Below are positions 1 to 6,306 of a DNA stretch of 8,242 nt, in pieces. The DNA is from Prevotellaceae bacterium. Its GTDB lineage: Bacteria > Bacteroidota > Bacteroidia > Bacteroidales > UBA932. The first letter of the stretch is position 1; each line of letters begins with the position of its first letter. The stretch lies in assembly GCA_031264875.1 (NCBI GenBank), contig JAISDK010000296.1, positions 1-8,242 of the forward strand, given 5' to 3'. A program made the translations under genes and the position numbers. The notes below the pieces were generated by a model. That model was not told where the DNA came from. It searched no databases and worked only from the letters and a program-made list of their open reading frames with translations.

Positions 1-1
1 C

Positions 2-1591
2 ACTTACAGCGGCGTTGCTCACGACATCGACTTCGCCGGCGACAGCAAGTCAGTCATAGTACTCGGTTCGGGAGCATACCGAATAGGAAGCAGCGTGGAA
101 TTTGACTGGTGCAGCGTTAATGCTCTGCAAACCATACGAAACAGCGGTTACCGGGGCATCATGATTAACTACAATCCCGAAACCGTCAGCACGGACTATG
201 ACATGTGCGACAGGCTATATTTCGACGAATTGAGCTACGAAAGGGTAATGGATATTGCTGACCTCGAAAATCCCTGCGGAACAGTAATATCCATGGGCGG
301 TCAAATACCCAACAATCTTGCCGTACGCCTGGCCGATTCGGGCGTCAATCTGCTTGGAACTTCCGCCAAATCAATCGACAGAGCCGAAGACCGTCACAAA
401 TTTTCCTCCATGCTCGACGAACTGCATATCGACCAGCCGAGATGGAAAGAACTGACTACTCTGGACGAAATACACCAGTTTATCGACATCGTGGGATTTC
501 CCGTACTTGTCCGTCCGTCGTACGTTCTTTCGGGAGCAGCAATGAATGTGTGTTCAAACGACGCCGAACTCAAACAGTTTCTCGACCTTGCAGCCGAAGT
601 ATCGAAAAAACATCCCGTAGTCGTATCCGAATTTATTGTCGATGCAAAGGAAATCGAAATGGACGCCGTTGCAAACAGAGGCGACATAATAGCCTACGCC
701 ATATCGGAACATGTTGAATTTGCAGGAGTACATTCCGGCGATGCAACAATACAGTTTCCGCCGCAAAAAATATATGTCGAAACCGTTCGCAGAATCAAGC
801 GCATATCCCGCGAAATCGCCAAGGCGCTGAACATTACCGGCCCTTTCAACATTCAGTATCTTGCAAAGGACAATGACATAAAGGTTATTGAATGTAACCT
901 GCGGGCATCGCGCAGTTTCCCGTTCGTATCGAAAGTTCTTAAGCTCAATCTGATTGAACTCGCAACAAAAATAATGCTGGGAATTGAAGTAGAAAAACCC
1001 GAAAAATCGGCGTTCGACCTCGATTATGTGGGAATAAAGGCTTCACAGTTTTCATTTTCACGACTCCAGAACGCCGACCCTATTCTGGGCGTCGATATGG
1101 CTTCGACAGGCGAAGTAGGATGTCTGGGCGACGATTTTTATGAAGCGCTGCTGAACTCGATGCTGTCTTCCGGATACTCGATTCCGAAAAAGAACATCAT
1201 GCTGTCCACCGGGCCGGCAAAAACAAAACCCGAACTGCTCGAAGGCGCACGGCAACTAGTACAGCGTGGATATACAATTTATGCAACCGGTGGAACACAT
1301 CGTTTTCTTGCCGAAAACGACGTCCCTTCCATACAGGTACACTGGCCCGACGAAGACAGGCATCCCAATGCTCTTGACATGCTTAAAAACAAACAGATAG
1401 ATTTGGTTATCAATATTCCCAAAAATCTTACGCAGGGTGAGCTGAGAAATGACTATACGATAAGAAGAAGCGCTATCGACTACAATATCCCGCTGATAAC
1501 CAACGCACGTCTGGCAGCGGCATTCATCAACTCGTTTATAAGGTACAGCATTGACGATATCAAAATTAAAAGCTGGAAAGAATATGAATAA
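2..1591 (+). CDS. carB: Carbamoyl-phosphate synthase large subunit, C-terminal half (5' end outside window)
   Basis: The large subunit of carbamoyl-phosphate synthase makes carbamoyl phosphate from bicarbonate, ammonia (delivered by CarA from glutamine) and two ATP, feeding pyrimidine and arginine synthesis in the cytoplasm. The reading frame is open from base 2; the GTG at 95 is internal because conserved sequence lies upstream of it. About 529 codons are present, roughly half of a normal CarB of about 1,070 residues. Visible in order: the start of the second synthetase half with VLGSGAYRIGSSVEFDW (from about base 59), an ATP-grasp domain whose end carries ECNLRASRSFPFVSK (about 890-934), and a C-terminal MGS-like allosteric domain (about 1193-1588) with STGPAK, YATGGT and LVINIP. 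The SSVEFDW and CNLRASRSFPF wording is closer to the eukaryotic-type enzyme than to the E. coli form, as I recall them. The gene is intact to its TAA. The ilvE gene follows after 32 bases. Confidence 0.96.
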   Translation, partial: TYSGVAHDIDFAGDSKSVIVLGSGAYRIGSSVEFDWCSVNALQTIRNSGYRGIMINYNPETVSTDYDMCDRLYFDELSYERVMDIADLENPCGTVISMGGQIPNNLAVRLADSGVNLLGTSAKSIDRAEDRHKFSSMLDELHIDQPRWKELTTLDEIHQFIDIVGFPVLVRPSYVLSGAAMNVCSNDAELKQFLDLAAEVSKKHPVVVSEFIVDAKEIEMDAVANRGDIIAYAISEHVEFAGVHSGDATIQFPPQKIYVETVRRIKRISREIAKALNITGPFNIQYLAKDNDIKVIECNLRASRSFPFVSKVLKLNLIELATKIMLGIEVEKPEKSAFDLDYVGIKASQFSFSRLQNADPILGVDMASTGEVGCLGDDFYEALLNSMLSSGYSIPKKNIMLSTGPAKTKPELLEGARQLVQRGYTIYATGGTHRFLAENDVPSIQVHWPDEDRHPNALDMLKNKQIDLVINIPKNLTQGELRNDYTIRRSAIDYNIPLITNARLAAAFINSFIRYSIDDIKIKSWKEYE

Positions 1592-1623
1592 TAATGTTTT
1601 TTTTAATAAATAATGGTTTATAA

Positions 1624-2640
1624 ATGAAATCAATACCTGAAGATTGGGGTAAACTGCCATTTGCATATCACCCCACCAATTACAATGTTCGCTGCGTATA
1701 TCGCGACGGAAAATGGGGAATAGTCGAAACATCCTCCTCGGAACATATCGTTCTGCACATCAGCGCATCGTCCCTGCATTACGGACAGGAAGCGTTCGAA
1801 GGTCTGAAAGCATTCCGCGGACAGGACGGTAAAATAAGAATATTCCGCTGGCAAAACAACTGGGAACGGATGAACCTCTCCGCAAGAGGAATACTCATGC
1901 CCGAAGTCCCGAAAGAAATCTTTGAAGAAGCTGTAAAAACAGTTATCAGTCTCAATCAGGAATTTATTCCTCCATACGGCACAGGCGCTTCGCTGTATAT
2001 CCGTCCGCTGTTAATCGGCACAGGCGCCAAGCTCGGCGTTGCTCCAACCGACGAATATCTGTTTGCAGTATTTACAAGCCCGGTGGGGCCGTATTTTCCT
2101 ACAGGATTCAAATGTGTGGACGTCAAAGTGGTGCGCGACGTTGACAGGGCAGCAACCTTAGGTACCGGACGCTATAAAGTCGGCGGCAACTATGCGGCAT
2201 CTCTTGCATCAGGAGAACAGGCTCATGAAGAAGGATTTAAAATGGTGCTGTATCTCGACGCCAAAGAGAAAAAATATATCGACGAGTGCGGGCCTGCCAA
2301 CTTTTTTGGAATACGCAACAACACTTATGTCACTCCTGATTCGTCCTCAATTCTTCAATCCATCACCAATCTGAGCTTGTGTACTCTGGCTGAAGATGCA
2401 GGGCTGAAGGTCGAGCGCAGGAAAGTGCCCGTTGAGGAACTGGCCGAGTTTGAAGAAGCCGGAGCCTGCGGGACAGCCGCAGTAATTACTCCAATCAGAA
2501 GTATTTACGACAGGGAAACCGGCAAAACATATACCTATGCCGAAGAACCCGGCGAATGGAGCGTGAAACTGTACAAAAAACTCCAGGCAATCCAGCTTGG
2601 CGACGAACAGGACAAATATGACTGGGTGACTGTGCTGTAG
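1624..2640 (+). CDS. ilvE: Branched-chain amino acid aminotransferase (type II, PLP fold IV)
   Basis: This enzyme exchanges the amino group between 2-oxoglutarate/glutamate and the keto acids of leucine, isoleucine and valine. It is the last step of their synthesis. The 338-residue length fits the type II (eukaryotic-like) branch rather than the roughly 310-residue E. coli type. Visible signatures are SSLHYGQEAFEGLKAFR (residues 50-65), YIRPLLIGTG (125-134), the cofactor lysine K185 in RYKVGGNYAASL, E221 in IDECGPANFF (expected to contact the pyridine nitrogen of PLP) and the CGTAAVITPI phosphate-binding stretch (282-291). The ATG at 1624 is chosen because the family N-terminus starts about here and no longer in-frame start is plausible. 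No strong Shine-Dalgarno sequence is visible, which is normal in Bacteroidota. The gene is probably co-transcribed with carB upstream and with the 723-codon gene that starts 15 bases after its TAG. Confidence 0.95.
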   Translation: MKSIPEDWGKLPFAYHPTNYNVRCVYRDGKWGIVETSSSEHIVLHISASSLHYGQEAFEGLKAFRGQDGKIRIFRWQNNWERMNLSARGILMPEVPKEIFEEAVKTVISLNQEFIPPYGTGASLYIRPLLIGTGAKLGVAPTDEYLFAVFTSPVGPYFPTGFKCVDVKVVRDVDRAATLGTGRYKVGGNYAASLASGEQAHEEGFKMVLYLDAKEKKYIDECGPANFFGIRNNTYVTPDSSSILQSITNLSLCTLAEDAGLKVERRKVPVEELAEFEEAGACGTAAVITPIRSIYDRETGKTYTYAEEPGEWSVKLYKKLQAIQLGDEQDKYDWVTVL

Positions 2641-2655
2641 AAAAACGTAACAAAT

Positions 2656-4827
2656 ATGACGGAAAGAGAACTATACCCTTCGATTAACGACCTGATGTGC
2701 GCGAAAGTGATTTCCATCCGCACCGGCAACTGTTGTTTAAGTGCAGGATGGGAGTCATACTGCGATATATTTTCCTTTTACGAAAATGAAAACATGCTAA
2801 ATATAAAAGGCATCGGCTCAAAAACCCGTCTTGAGCTGAGCTGGATATACGAAGCGGGCATTTCGCTGCTGTCAAAACATGAGCGGAATTTGTTTCAGTC
2901 CGGTGAAAAAATTCCCTCCCCGCACACGCAGGATCACGACGAAACAGCAGAATATTTAAAATCATTACTGTCAAACGATTTTAAACGAAAAGCGATTCAT
3001 GAAAAGTATGAACAGCTGATACAGGCATATCCCATTCGTTCCCAAATCTGGTTAAACAAAATCCCGTTAGACCTTTTCATAGCCGAATATTTATGCTGTC
3101 ATGACAGGGATGACAAGCCGATAAAAATGAGGCATGTCTATGTGGAAAACCTGCCAGAGACCGCCGATTTGAAGGATAAGCTGACGGCGGAAATTGCACG
3201 GCAGTTTTATCTGTCGGAAGAAGACAGTGTAAGGGACGCAATTTTTAATCATTACGGGCTGTCCGGCTCCAGCGATTTTCCGGTATCGTATTATCTGAAA
3301 AATCACTGTTTTCCAATGTTCTGGATACTGGAAAAACAACTTGACAATTATGATGACAGAGACATGGAGGCGTTTAAACAAATTTTCCAAGTCTATCAAA
3401 ATCAACGCACACTGTTATTAGCCGAGTTTGCTGCCAGATATTCAATTTCGCGTGAACGCGTGCGGCAAATCTGCAATCAGCTTTTCAGCAAAATATTCTG
3501 CAGTCGGTCACTGTTTTTCAAGTACAGAAGCGACTGGAATCATTACAGGCCGCTGACTGGCGACACGATCTGGGAAAAAGACGTTCAGAAATATATAGAT
3601 GAAGAACAAAGTAGTTTTTCGACCAAATTTGTGATACACATACTGTTTAATCTCATATATTCCGACAGATATACACTGTATGGAAAATTCGTATCGAGGT
3701 TCAGGGTAAATAACTGGAAACACACTTTTCTTGTAAACAACAGAATTGCGAGCATATTCGATTTCGAGAAATTTCGGATGGAAATTAATGACATTCTGCT
3801 GAAAAACAAAACCACATGTCTGCTGGATATTGAAAAGTACATCGCCAAATGCAATTGCTGGATAAAAAACAGACCGGATGAGAAAAACAGTGTTACAGAC
3901 ATAGTCAGGAATATTCTTGTCAATGAGTTTCAGCTGCATACCGGAGCAGACGGGAATATTGAAATCGCCGCTAACATTAAAAAGACCCTGTTTGACGTGA
4001 TGTACGAAATACTGAAAAACAACGGCAACCCGATGCATTTGTCCGAGATTTTTTCCGAATTTAAAAGGATAATGCCGGAACACTATTATGACAGTCCGAT
4101 AAAACTGCGGCATTATTTGCTGAAGAACAGTGCTATTGCATGTCAGAACAGGAAAAGCGTCTATGTCCTGAAAGAATGGACGCATGTGAAATCCGGAACC
4201 ATTCGCGATTCGATTGTGGAGTTCCTGTCTAAAAAGAGGCTGCCTCAGACCGCGCTGAATATCACGGATTATGTACTGCGATATTTTCCCGGAACAAATA
4301 TCCTGAGCGTGAGAACTTCAATGTTTAACGATACAAAACAGCGGTTTGTGTTTTTTAAGGGCGGATTATTCGGACTGATGTGTAAAAAATATCCTCTCAA
4401 ATACAAGCCAACCGAAAATACTCTCCCCTCATTTGCCGACCGCCTGCTGGACATGGAACGGTTTCTTGTGGAAAACAGACGATTCCCATTTGCCTCATCA
4501 AAAAACAGGGATGAAAGAATACTTGGCGTATGGTGGGCGCGCGTAATCAAAGGCATTTACAAAATTGACGAATCCAGACAGAATGAAGTGAAAAGAATCA
4601 GAACACAGTATGCCGGATGCGAGGAAAACAAACGCTTTTTTCAATGGAACAAAAACTGCGACAGCCTCAAGCGTTTTTTGCTCGAAAACCGCAGACTTCC
4701 TTCCGTAGTGACGGAAAAGTTTCTGTACCACTGGTTAAAACGGGCAAAAAACGATTTCCTCAAACAGAGAATGAATGAACAGCAACTGAAAAAATATCTT
4801 GAACTTGCAATGCTTATTGAAAAATAA
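2656..4827 (+). CDS. Uncharacterised multi-module DNA-binding-like protein (alpha-CTD-like HhH, sigma region 4-like HTH, HARE-HTH-like repeats)
   Basis: I do not recognise this 723-residue protein as a named gene. Modules seen by eye: residues about 28-70 resemble the helix-hairpin-helix C-terminal domain of RNA polymerase alpha, centred on MLNIKGIGSKTRLEL (47-61). Residues about 251-281 resemble a sigma-70 region 4 helix-turn-helix, with LAEFAARYSISRERVRQIC ending at 273. Residues about 443-508 look like a HARE-HTH domain (YEILKNNGNPMHLSEIFSEF), and 513-580 look like a second diverged copy offset by about 71 residues. The C-terminus has two copies of a motif, RFLVENRRFP (602-611) and RFLLENRRLP (673-682), each followed by Trp-containing helices as in helicase-associated domains. 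I see no signal peptide, membrane segment, Walker motif or nuclease motif. The likely role is nucleic-acid binding, perhaps transcriptional, but this is inference. It starts 15 bases after ilvE and appears more A+T-rich than carB, so it may be an accessory gene. Confidence 0.8.
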   Translation: MTERELYPSINDLMCAKVISIRTGNCCLSAGWESYCDIFSFYENENMLNIKGIGSKTRLELSWIYEAGISLLSKHERNLFQSGEKIPSPHTQDHDETAEYLKSLLSNDFKRKAIHEKYEQLIQAYPIRSQIWLNKIPLDLFIAEYLCCHDRDDKPIKMRHVYVENLPETADLKDKLTAEIARQFYLSEEDSVRDAIFNHYGLSGSSDFPVSYYLKNHCFPMFWILEKQLDNYDDRDMEAFKQIFQVYQNQRTLLLAEFAARYSISRERVRQICNQLFSKIFCSRSLFFKYRSDWNHYRPLTGDTIWEKDVQKYIDEEQSSFSTKFVIHILFNLIYSDRYTLYGKFVSRFRVNNWKHTFLVNNRIASIFDFEKFRMEINDILLKNKTTCLLDIEKYIAKCNCWIKNRPDEKNSVTDIVRNILVNEFQLHTGADGNIEIAANIKKTLFDVMYEILKNNGNPMHLSEIFSEFKRIMPEHYYDSPIKLRHYLLKNSAIACQNRKSVYVLKEWTHVKSGTIRDSIVEFLSKKRLPQTALNITDYVLRYFPGTNILSVRTSMFNDTKQRFVFFKGGLFGLMCKKYPLKYKPTENTLPSFADRLLDMERFLVENRRFPFASSKNRDERILGVWWARVIKGIYKIDESRQNEVKRIRTQYAGCEENKRFFQWNKNCDSLKRFLLENRRLPSVVTEKFLYHWLKRAKNDFLKQRMNEQQLKKYLELAMLIEK

Positions 4828-4840
4828 ATTATGTGAAATA

Positions 4841-4870
4841 TTGTTAAAATTAAAAATTAACTTACCTTTG
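4841..4870 (+). promoter_or_regulatory. Bacteroidota-type promoter of tRNA-Leu
   Basis: TTG (4841-4843) is separated by exactly 19 bases from TACCTTTG (4863-4870). This matches the Bacteroidota primary sigma factor consensus (-33 TTTG or TTG, -7 TAnnTTTG). The -7 element ends 13 bases before the mature tRNA 5' end, leaving room for a short leader removed by RNase P. The spacer is almost pure A/T. The match is direct, but promoter activity is inferred. Confidence 0.8.
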
Positions 4871-4883
4871 CGCCCGCCAAACT

Positions 4884-4969
4884 GCCCTGATGGTGGAATT
4901 GGTAGACACGCAGGACTTAAAATCCTGTGAGCAGCAATGTTCGTGTGGGTTCAAGTCCCACTCGGGGTA
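4884..4969 (+). tRNA. tRNA-Leu (anticodon UAA)
   Basis: An 86-base class II tRNA that reads UUA (and UUG by wobble). The acceptor stem is GCCCTGA (4884-4890) with TCGGGGT (4962-4968), including a G1-U72 pair. The discriminator A73 is at 4969, as expected for leucine tRNA. The D arm contains TGGTAGA. The anticodon stem is CAGGA/TCCTG around the loop CTTAAAA, with the anticodon TAA at 4918-4920. A long variable arm (about 4928-4944) can form GAGC/GTTC. The T arm is GTGGG-TTCAAGT-CCCAC (4945-4961). The CCA tail is not encoded, because the sequence continues CCG. It is a single-gene unit with its own promoter and terminator. Confidence 0.97.
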
Positions 4970-4977
4970 CCGAAAGA

Positions 4978-5014
4978 AACGCTAATCATCATAAATACGA
5001 TGATTGGCGTTTTT
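4978..5014 (+). terminator. Rho-independent terminator after tRNA-Leu
   Basis: AACGCTAATCATC (4978-4990) pairs with GATGATTGGCGTT (4999-5011) across 13 positions, with one T-G wobble and an 8-base loop (ATAAATAC). It is followed directly by a T run (5010-5014). It starts nine bases after the tRNA and should end that short transcript. It also isolates the downstream metal-transport genes from read-through. Confidence 0.85.
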
Positions 5015-5034
5015 CCGTTATTACAGGCAAACAC

Positions 5035-5073
5035 ATCCCATCACCCAACGGGGACTTGGGGGTGCGTTGGGAT
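5035..5073. repeat. GC-rich REP-like hairpin in the intergenic region
   Basis: CCCAACG (5044-5050) is perfectly complementary to CGTTGGG (5065-5071), with a 14-base G-rich loop. An alternative pairing joins ATCCCA (5035-5040) to TGGGAT (5068-5073), with CACCC (5042-5046) pairing to GGGTG (5060-5064) inside it. There is no T run after it, so it is not a simple terminator. It stands out because the surrounding intergenic DNA is A+T-rich. It could be a dispersed repetitive palindrome, the remnant of a mobile element, or part of a structured RNA. One window cannot tell these apart. Confidence 0.35.
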
Positions 5074-5120
5074 ACGACGAAGTGCGTAACATGAGTGAAT
5101 AATTAAAAATGTGTACAATT

Positions 5121-5215
5121 GTTTTGGGGGACGTGACATAATCCGGTGAAAAATTCCGGTGAAATCCCAGGTTCTCAAAATCCTCCATAGAAAAGGGGAT
5201 ATGCTACAGATAGCA
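5121..5215 (+). other. Candidate structured RNA region with 10-base direct repeat
   Basis: TCCGGTGAAA occurs twice, at 5142-5151 and 5155-5164. Three small hairpins follow one another: CCGG/CCGG (5143-5146 with 5156-5159), ATCCTC/GGGGAT (5180-5185 with 5195-5200, one wobble) and TGCTA-CAGA-TAGCA (5202-5215). GGGA near 5128 could also pair with TCCC at 5165. The piece AATCCGGTGAAAAATTCCGG resembles the AATCCGGTG-AAAA-TCCGG part of a cobalamin riboswitch core. However, the CCGCAACTGT segment and the B12 box are missing, so I do not call that family. It lies about 160 bases before the CDF gene. A leader RNA function is possible but unproven. Confidence 0.25.
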
Positions 5216-5229
5216 GATTCAATTAAATG

Positions 5230-5248
5230 CCTTATTATAAACATTATC
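5230..5248. promoter_or_regulatory. Fur-box-like site 1
   Basis: This 19-base stretch ends in CATTATC and matches 14 of 19 positions of the classical enterobacterial Fur box (GATAATGATAATCATTATC). It sits upstream of an operon containing feoAB, a classic Fur target. The region is very A+T-rich, so chance matches are likely, and the Fur site of this lineage may differ. Confidence 0.3.
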
Positions 5249-5276
5249 ACAACATGCAAGTAAATATGCCATCACA

Positions 5277-5289
5277 CATAATCATTATA
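5277..5289. promoter_or_regulatory. Fur-box-like site 2 (ATAAT-C-ATTAT palindrome)
   Basis: A perfect 11-base palindrome, ATAATCATTAT (5278-5288), has the form of the inner Fur repeat GATAATCATTATC, differing only at the two outer positions. It lies about 30 bases downstream of the first Fur-like site and just upstream of the weak promoter candidate ahead of the CDF gene. That placement would suit an iron-responsive operator. Binding is inferred only. Confidence 0.35.
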
Positions 5290-5297
5290 TTTAGGTA

Positions 5298-5327
5298 TAT
5301 GCAATGGGGTTTTATTTAATACCTTTA
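5298..5327 (+). promoter_or_regulatory. Weak candidate promoter for the CDF-feoAB operon
   Basis: TACCTTTA (5320-5327) has one mismatch to the Bacteroidota -7 box TAnnTTTG. A poor -33 candidate, TATG (5298-5301), lies 18 bases upstream. An inverted repeat, AGGTAT (5293-5298) and ATACCT (5319-5324), overlaps both elements and might be an operator. A promoter is required somewhere between the tRNA terminator and the CDF gene. This is the best match I see, but it is weak. Confidence 0.3.
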
Positions 5328-5352
5328 CAGCCTTTTATAAGAGGATTTTTTA

Positions 5353-5373
5353 ATGATTTTGCTTGAATTTTAA
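5353..5373 (+). CDS. Possible six-codon leader peptide (MILLEF)
   Basis: ATG at 5353 begins a six-codon frame ending in TAA at 5371-5373, one base before the ATG of the CDF gene (5375). A purine-rich GAGG (5341-5344) is placed 8 bases before this ATG, whereas the CDF ATG has no such sequence at the right distance. Ribosomes could therefore start here and reinitiate on the CDF gene. The frame is so short that coincidence is quite possible. Confidence 0.25.
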   Translation: MILLEF

Positions 5374-5374
5374 G

Positions 5375-6301
5375 ATGATACTACATAAACACAGTCACGA
5401 AAAAGTACACAGTCACGGAAAAAGACATGAACACGTTCACGAAAATTCCAATATCGGGTTTGCTTTTTTCCTGAATCTTGCGTTCAGTCTGATAGAAATG
5501 GTTGGAGGATACTTTACTAACAGTGTGGCAATACTGTCCGATGCACTGCACGACTTGGGCGACAGTTTTTCGCTTGCACTTGCCTGGTATTTTCAAAAAT
5601 TATCGAGAAAAAAAAGAGATTCGGAATACTCGTATGGTTACCGGCGATTTTCGCTGCTGGGAGCGCTTATCAATTCGGTGGTATTGCTGATTAGTTCGAT
5701 ATTTATTATCCGCGAGAGCATTAGTCGGATTATTTCTCCTGAAAGCGCCGATGCAAAAGGAATGTTTTTACTTGCAGTTTTTGGAATAGTGATGAACGGA
5801 ATTGCCGTGCTGAAACTGAAAAGGGGACATTCGCTGAATGAACGGACTGTGTCCCTGCATCTCATGGAGGACGTTCTGGGCTGGGCGGCGGTACTCGTGG
5901 CAAGTGTTGTGATGATATTTGTTGAAATTCCGGCGCTTGATCCGATTTTGTCGCTGGGAATAGCCTGTTACATACTGTTCAATATTTACCATAATCTGCG
6001 TGACACATTAAGGGTTATATTGCAGGGGACTCCCGAAAACATTAACGGCGAGGATATCGAAAAGGCATTACTGGAGATTGAGGGTATAGAATCGGTACAC
6101 GATTTGCACTTGTGGACTATGGACGGCGAGTTTAACATATCTTCGGTGCATATAGTTGTCGGTGCAAATCAGGACAGCGCCGGCATAACAGTATTGAAAA
6201 AACAGGTGAAACAGACAATGAAACAGTTTAATGTTCAACATTCTACCGTAGAAGTAGAACAGGGTGAAGAAAACTGTGAAGACAGAGATAATTGTTGCTA
6301 A
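5375..6301 (+). CDS. Cation diffusion facilitator (CDF) family metal exporter, His-rich N-terminus
   Basis: CDF proteins are inner-membrane dimers that export divalent metals (Zn, also Fe, Mn, Co, Cd) in exchange for protons. The start chosen is ATG 5375, giving 308 residues; a TTG at 5363 would add four. The cytoplasmic N-terminus has eight histidines within the first 22 residues. Six membrane helices are expected at about 27-48, 50-73, 93-113, 128-147, 163-183 and 187-204. The metal site is readable: H59-x3-D63 in SDALHDLGD (helix 2) and H162-x3-D166 in LHLMEDVLGW (helix 5). The H/D plus H/D pattern is typical of zinc-type CDFs. The C-terminal cytoplasmic domain (about 220-295) has VHDLHLWTMDGEFNISSVHI. 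The tail ends in a Cys-containing stretch (C301, C307, C308). The gene is the first of an apparent operon with feoA (5-base gap) and feoB. Substrate cannot be fixed; the feo context makes Fe(II) possible. Confidence 0.93.
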   Translation: MILHKHSHEKVHSHGKRHEHVHENSNIGFAFFLNLAFSLIEMVGGYFTNSVAILSDALHDLGDSFSLALAWYFQKLSRKKRDSEYSYGYRRFSLLGALINSVVLLISSIFIIRESISRIISPESADAKGMFLLAVFGIVMNGIAVLKLKRGHSLNERTVSLHLMEDVLGWAAVLVASVVMIFVEIPALDPILSLGIACYILFNIYHNLRDTLRVILQGTPENINGEDIEKALLEIEGIESVHDLHLWTMDGEFNISSVHIVVGANQDSAGITVLKKQVKQTMKQFNVQHSTVEVEQGEENCEDRDNCC

Positions 6302-6306
6302 ACAGT

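Noticed and set aside
1596..1604. T-rich run after carB as a possible terminator
   Set aside because: No stem-loop precedes it, so it is more likely spacer within a carB-ilvE transcript.
1256..1732. Minus-strand frame of 158 codons across the carB-ilvE junction
   Set aside because: It overlaps two well-conserved genes on the other strand and resembles no known protein.
3508..4185. Minus-strand frame of 225 codons opposite the 723-aa gene
   Set aside because: It lies wholly inside a long + strand gene with recognisable motifs, and its own translation shows no family signature.
4884..5014. tRNA-Leu as an integration (att) site for an element carrying the 723-aa gene
   Set aside because: I found no integrase gene and no repeated copy of the tRNA 3' end in the window.
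5125..5215. Cobalamin riboswitch
   Set aside because: Only the GGTGAAA-TCC-like piece is present. The CCGCAACTGT segment and the B12 box are missing, and the downstream gene is a CDF transporter rather than a B12 gene.
5041..5259. 72-codon open frame on the minus strand in the gene-poor stretch
   Set aside because: It has no recognisable domain and runs antisense through the hairpin and direct-repeat region. I see no promoter on that strand. It looks like a chance frame.
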